Of a stretch of DNA of 64,000 bases, positions 61,279 to 64,000 are shown piece after piece. The stretch lies in assembly GCA_963752965.1 (NCBI GenBank), contig CAVWAJ010000006.1:76526-140525 (forward strand), given 5' to 3'. This stretch comes from QHXW01 sp963752965 (lineage in GTDB: Bacteria; Acidobacteriota; Terriglobia; Bryobacterales; Bryobacteraceae). Numbering within the stretch: position 1 is the stretch's first letter; each line of letters begins with the position of its first letter. The position numbers and the translations under genes were made by a program. The notes below the pieces were generated by a model that saw only the letters and a program-made list of their open reading frames with translations, had not been told where the DNA came from and made no database searches.

Positions 61279-62505
61279 ATGAATCGTAGAAATTGGATGA
61301 TGCTTTCCGGCGCGGGTCTGGCCGTGCGTCCGGGCGGCTCACAGCCGCAGGGTGCGGCCCCGGATAGTGCGCTCGATTCGGTGCTGCCCGACCAATTGCT
61401 ACTCAAGGACTACCGGCCGAAATCCATCTACAAGATCCCCGTCTCGGACATCAAGAAGGCTAAGTACCCGGCCATCGATTGCCATCACCACGCGCAATCC
61501 AAGACCCCGGAACAGGTGGACGCGGAAGTCCGCATCATGGACGCCGCCGGACTCGAATCCTCCGTGGTGTTCCCCGCCGTCGGCCAGGGACCGGTGTATC
61601 GCGCAGAAGTATTCGACAACATCTGCAAGATCTACTACAGGTACCCGAAGCGCTTCTACATCTATTGCGGGATCGACATGCGGGGCATGGGTCAGCCCGG
61701 ATGGCAAAAGACCGCCATTGCGGAGCTGGAGCGGTGCCACAAAATGGGCGCCGTCGGTGTGGGTGAAATTCACGATAAGGGCATGGGCATCGGCGGCGTG
61801 ATGGGCGGCCCTCCCAACTGGCAAGGCACGCGGCCTCGCGGCGGCGGAGGCGCCGGACCGCAGCAGCGCGACCCCGTTCAAGGCTGCCACCCTGATTCGC
61901 CGCAGCTCGATGAGATCTGGGAAAAATGCGCCGACCTCGGCATGCCGATCAACCTGCACGTCTCCGACCCGTACTGGTCCTACCTGCCCCAGAACAGGTT
62001 CAATGACGGCCTCATGAACGGATTTAGCTGGCGGCTGGACAACAAGCCCGGCATCATGCAGCACAACGAACTGATCCTGAGTTACGAAGCCGCCGCGAAA
62101 CGGCACCCCAGGACGGTTTTCATCTCCAGCCACCTCGCCAACCTCGATTACGACCTCGACCGCCTCGGCGGCATTTTCGAGCGCAATCCGAACTTCTACA
62201 CCGATTTTTCCGCTCGTTTTCACGAGACCGCCACAATCCCGCGATTCACTGCTCAGTTCCTGCAAAAATGGGCGCATCGCGTCACGTACGGCACCGACAT
62301 CCCGTTCAGCCCGCACCTGTTCAGCCTTACCTACCGGATTCTGGAATCGACCGACGAACATTTCTACGACCAGGATTTCTATTTCAACTTCAACTATCAC
62401 TGGCCGATGTACGGCATGGGCCTGTCAGACGACATCCTAAAGAAGGTCTACCGCGAGACGGCTTTGAACGCTTTCAAGCAGGCCCGCTCGAAGGCACGAG
62501 GTTGA
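61279..62505 (+). CDS. Amidohydrolase 2 family protein
   Basis: The 408-residue TIM-barrel hydrolase has 'AIDCHHHAQ' (HxH metal site), 'VGVGEIHDKG', 'INLHVSDPYW' (His), 'VFISSHLAN' (His) and 'VTYGTDIPFSPH' (catalytic Asp). The N-terminus 'MNRRNWMMLSGAGLAV' from ATG 61279 looks like a degenerate Tat leader, so it may be exported. Such enzymes hydrolyse lactones or decarboxylate aromatic acids. The substrate is unknown. Confidence 0.85.
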   Translation: MNRRNWMMLSGAGLAVRPGGSQPQGAAPDSALDSVLPDQLLLKDYRPKSIYKIPVSDIKKAKYPAIDCHHHAQSKTPEQVDAEVRIMDAAGLESSVVFPAVGQGPVYRAEVFDNICKIYYRYPKRFYIYCGIDMRGMGQPGWQKTAIAELERCHKMGAVGVGEIHDKGMGIGGVMGGPPNWQGTRPRGGGGAGPQQRDPVQGCHPDSPQLDEIWEKCADLGMPINLHVSDPYWSYLPQNRFNDGLMNGFSWRLDNKPGIMQHNELILSYEAAAKRHPRTVFISSHLANLDYDLDRLGGIFERNPNFYTDFSARFHETATIPRFTAQFLQKWAHRVTYGTDIPFSPHLFSLTYRILESTDEHFYDQDFYFNFNYHWPMYGMGLSDDILKKVYRETALNAFKQARSKARG

Positions 62506-62515
62506 CCGGCTAGGC

Positions 62516-62603
62516 TCATTGCTCCGGATATTTCGGATACGCCCCGAACTCGGCCAGGTCGTCGTCGCTGAACCCGGCGAGGTTGTCCGTAACCAAAAGG
62601 GCC
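62516..62603 (-). pseudogene. C-terminal fragment of unknown gene
   Basis: Just left of the IS6 remnant a minus-strand frame encodes 'TDNLAGFSDDDLAEFGAYPK' and a stop at 62516. Composition is protein-like; the rest is lost at the IS end. Confidence 0.35.
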
Positions 62604-63078
62604 GTGTTGCAAAAACAATTCTGTCGGCGAGACCGAGCCAACCGCCAAGCTCGTCGGTCGACTAATCAGCTTTCAATCCGAGGATTTCCCGGATAAACTG
62701 AATCTGCCCAACGACGTCCCCTTTTTTCGGCAACCACCTCACTTGGCCTTTCCGGATCATGTGCAGAACCTCATAGCCTTGAATCGTCCGCCAGGCTCCA
62801 TCGAACGATCGAAAACCTTGGCTGGCATTCACTCGCCGTTTGATCGCTCGATGGTCCTGTTCCACAACATTGTTTAAATACGGGCAGGTTCGACAGCGGC
62901 ATCGCCGTCCCAGTTTCCCCTCCTGCTTCAACTCCGCGATCACCTTCGGGTAAGACGGGTTGCCATCTACTGTGATGACCCGCGGCAGGGGATGACCAGG
63001 AGCCTGCAAGGCTTTCTGGAAGAAGTGCTTGGCCGCTGCCGCATCTCGCTCAGCGGAAAACCAGAAGTCAATCGTGGC
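62604..63078 (-). mobile_element. IS6 remnant with truncated transposase
   Basis: The 475 bp match 57903-58374 almost exactly, including the end 'gtgttgcaaaaac' and the C-terminal ~135 residues of the transposase. It has three extra T in a T run (one extra Lys before 'GDVVGQ'). The copy breaks at 63079 within the DDE domain. Confidence 0.92.
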
Positions 63079-63684
63079 TATTTCAACGGAAGGACTCAGG
63101 TGGAAGGAACTTCAAGATTGGTGGGCTGATCGTGAACAATTAGGCGAGGATGCGGCTAAGAAGGCTCTCTACAAAAGACTGATCGATTGCCTCCCATCGA
63201 GCTCTCCCCCCAGCGGCTGTTGTTCAGGACGTATTTCAAAAGATTTGGCCGAGCGATCCCCCTCTTCTTCCCGCCCTCCTCCCCGAGGTGTGGCTTCACT
63301 GGGATCCAAAAACTGTTCAGGGGCGAGATTAAAAAGAAGTTTTGCTTCGATTTTGGAATGGATTTCTTGATGCTTCTTCCTAATCGGGTGCGCGTTGTTA
63401 TCGAAGTAGACGGCAAACACCACTACGCGGACAAAAGCGGCTTGGCCGATCCGGGCTTGTACGCGGCAATGTTAAATGCAGATAGGGATCTACGCCTCGC
63501 TGGCTATGATGTATACCGTTTTGGCGCCGAGGAATTAAATGGCGATGCCGGGCAGGCAGTCGTAATCGAGTTTTTTGAGCGGCTCTTTAGGCTTCACAAG
63601 GTAGGGTTCCCAGCTCAGTCAGCAGCCGGAGCTGAGCGGGAAACGGGGGGAAGTCGCTTCGAGTGGCTGGGCCATGATAGGTGA
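63079..63684 (+). pseudogene. AbiJ-like protein with PD-(D/E)XK-type nuclease domain, frameshifted remnant
   Basis: Across three frames the sequence reads 'LRWKELQDWWADREQ', 'SPQRLLFRTYFKRFGRAIP', 'LLPALLPEVWLHWDPKTV' and 'MDFLMLLPNRVRVVIEVDG', then 'KHHYADKSG' and 'YDVYRFGAEEL'. This is the conserved C-terminal domain of proteins that I recall carrying an AbiJ-type N-terminus; 'IEVDGKHHY' gives the E-x-K like core of restriction nucleases. Shifts lie near 63207, 63265 and 63315. The N-terminal part was removed by the IS6 remnant. Confidence 0.55.
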
Positions 63685-63774
63685 GCTCACTTCGAGTTGG
63701 AATTCAGCCTGGCGCTGCTTGAGGAGTTGCTTACGCCGCTCCTGGCTGGTTGGCTTCGGCATTTACAATCTGCT

Positions 63775-64000
63775 TCAGCTTGCCTTCCGCAGAGCTTCTT
63801 CAACGGCGTCCGGGTATCGGGCGATCACGGCGAGTAGAACGCGCGCGGGTCCGTCCGGACGTGTCCGGCCCTGTTTCCAGTTCGCCAGGGTCGCAGGCTG
63901 GAACCCGAACTTCGTTGCGAATGCCGCTTGACTCAATCCAAGGCGTCTGCGCATGGCACGCACGTCAATCGTCGGCACTTCCACAGTGGTTACGCGGACC
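63775..64000 (-). CDS. Xre-type antitoxin/regulator, 5' partial
   Basis: The frame is open to the window end ('VRVTTVEVPTIDVRAMRRR') and contains a helix-turn-helix: 'LGLSQAAFATKFGFQPATLA' then 'NWKQGRTRPDGPARVLLAVI'. This matches HigA/NadS-type antitoxins whose 'W.QG.R.P.GPAR.LL..I' end is typical. The toxin should lie upstream on the minus strand, outside the window. 63685-63774 shows no gene. Confidence 0.75.
   Translation of the reverse strand, partial: VRVTTVEVPTIDVRAMRRRLGLSQAAFATKFGFQPATLANWKQGRTRPDGPARVLLAVIARYPDAVEEALRKAS

Noticed and set aside
61399..62400. 333-codon minus-strand frame
   Set aside because: It is antisense to the amidohydrolase, whose metal motifs are all visible on the plus strand.

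Overview
The window is GC-rich bacterial chromosome that looks like an acidobacterium of the Solibacter/Bryobacter type. The grounds are the secreted Tat-type Gfo/Idh/MocA oxidoreductase, ThuA and DUF5009 genes, several small hypothetical proteins of kinds I associate with Acidobacteria, and heavy IS load. This placement is inference from gene content, not from a marker gene.

Layout. 0-11.4 kb: carbohydrate genes (DUF5009 membrane acyltransferase, sugar isomerase - ThuA - Gfo/Idh/MocA operon, and a convergent DUF1537 kinase - PdxA2 pair for four-carbon acid sugars), broken up by an IS630 element, a truncated integrase-type IS and an IS256 element with a perfect 8-bp target duplication. 11.4-18.9 kb: a decayed integrative element: tRNA-Val(CAC) overlapped by the 3' end of a tyrosine recombinase gene, transposase remnants, an IS3 element with a canonical slippery site, a cut-off plasmid-like gene, and a ribbon-helix-helix plus truncated relaxase pair. 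18.9-32.6 kb: a 12-gene minus-strand operon for a Hyf-type [NiFe] hydrogenase (three antiporter-like subunits, HyfC, HyfE, HyfG, HyfH, HyfI) joined to a maturation protease, a sulfhydrogenase/AsrAB-like FeS and flavin pair and a molybdopterin subunit. 32.9-33.9 kb: a stand-alone cyclic-nucleotide-binding protein and a scar fusing pieces of HdrC and of a second maturation protease.

34.3-41.6 kb: plus-strand central-carbon block: citrate synthase, isocitrate dehydrogenase, malate dehydrogenase, a four-subunit 2-oxoacid:ferredoxin oxidoreductase (order D-A-B-C) and a MarR-type regulator with a cysteine-rich tail. Together with the hydrogenase operon this suggests one redox island linking H2, NAD(P)H and ferredoxin to the TCA cycle, which could run reductively.

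41.9-64 kb: accessory DNA. Two integrase-type IS elements lie among broken genes. A stress-like set follows (BON protein, M50 protease with CBS domains, Hsp20, DksA-like zinc finger), then a HypE-like deletion remnant, a secreted beta-propeller-like protein, a radical SAM B12 protein, a Mth938-like protein, small hypotheticals, and IS6 and ISNCY elements. The window ends with an amidohydrolase, an AbiJ-like nuclease remnant with several frameshifts and an Xre antitoxin-like gene running off the end.
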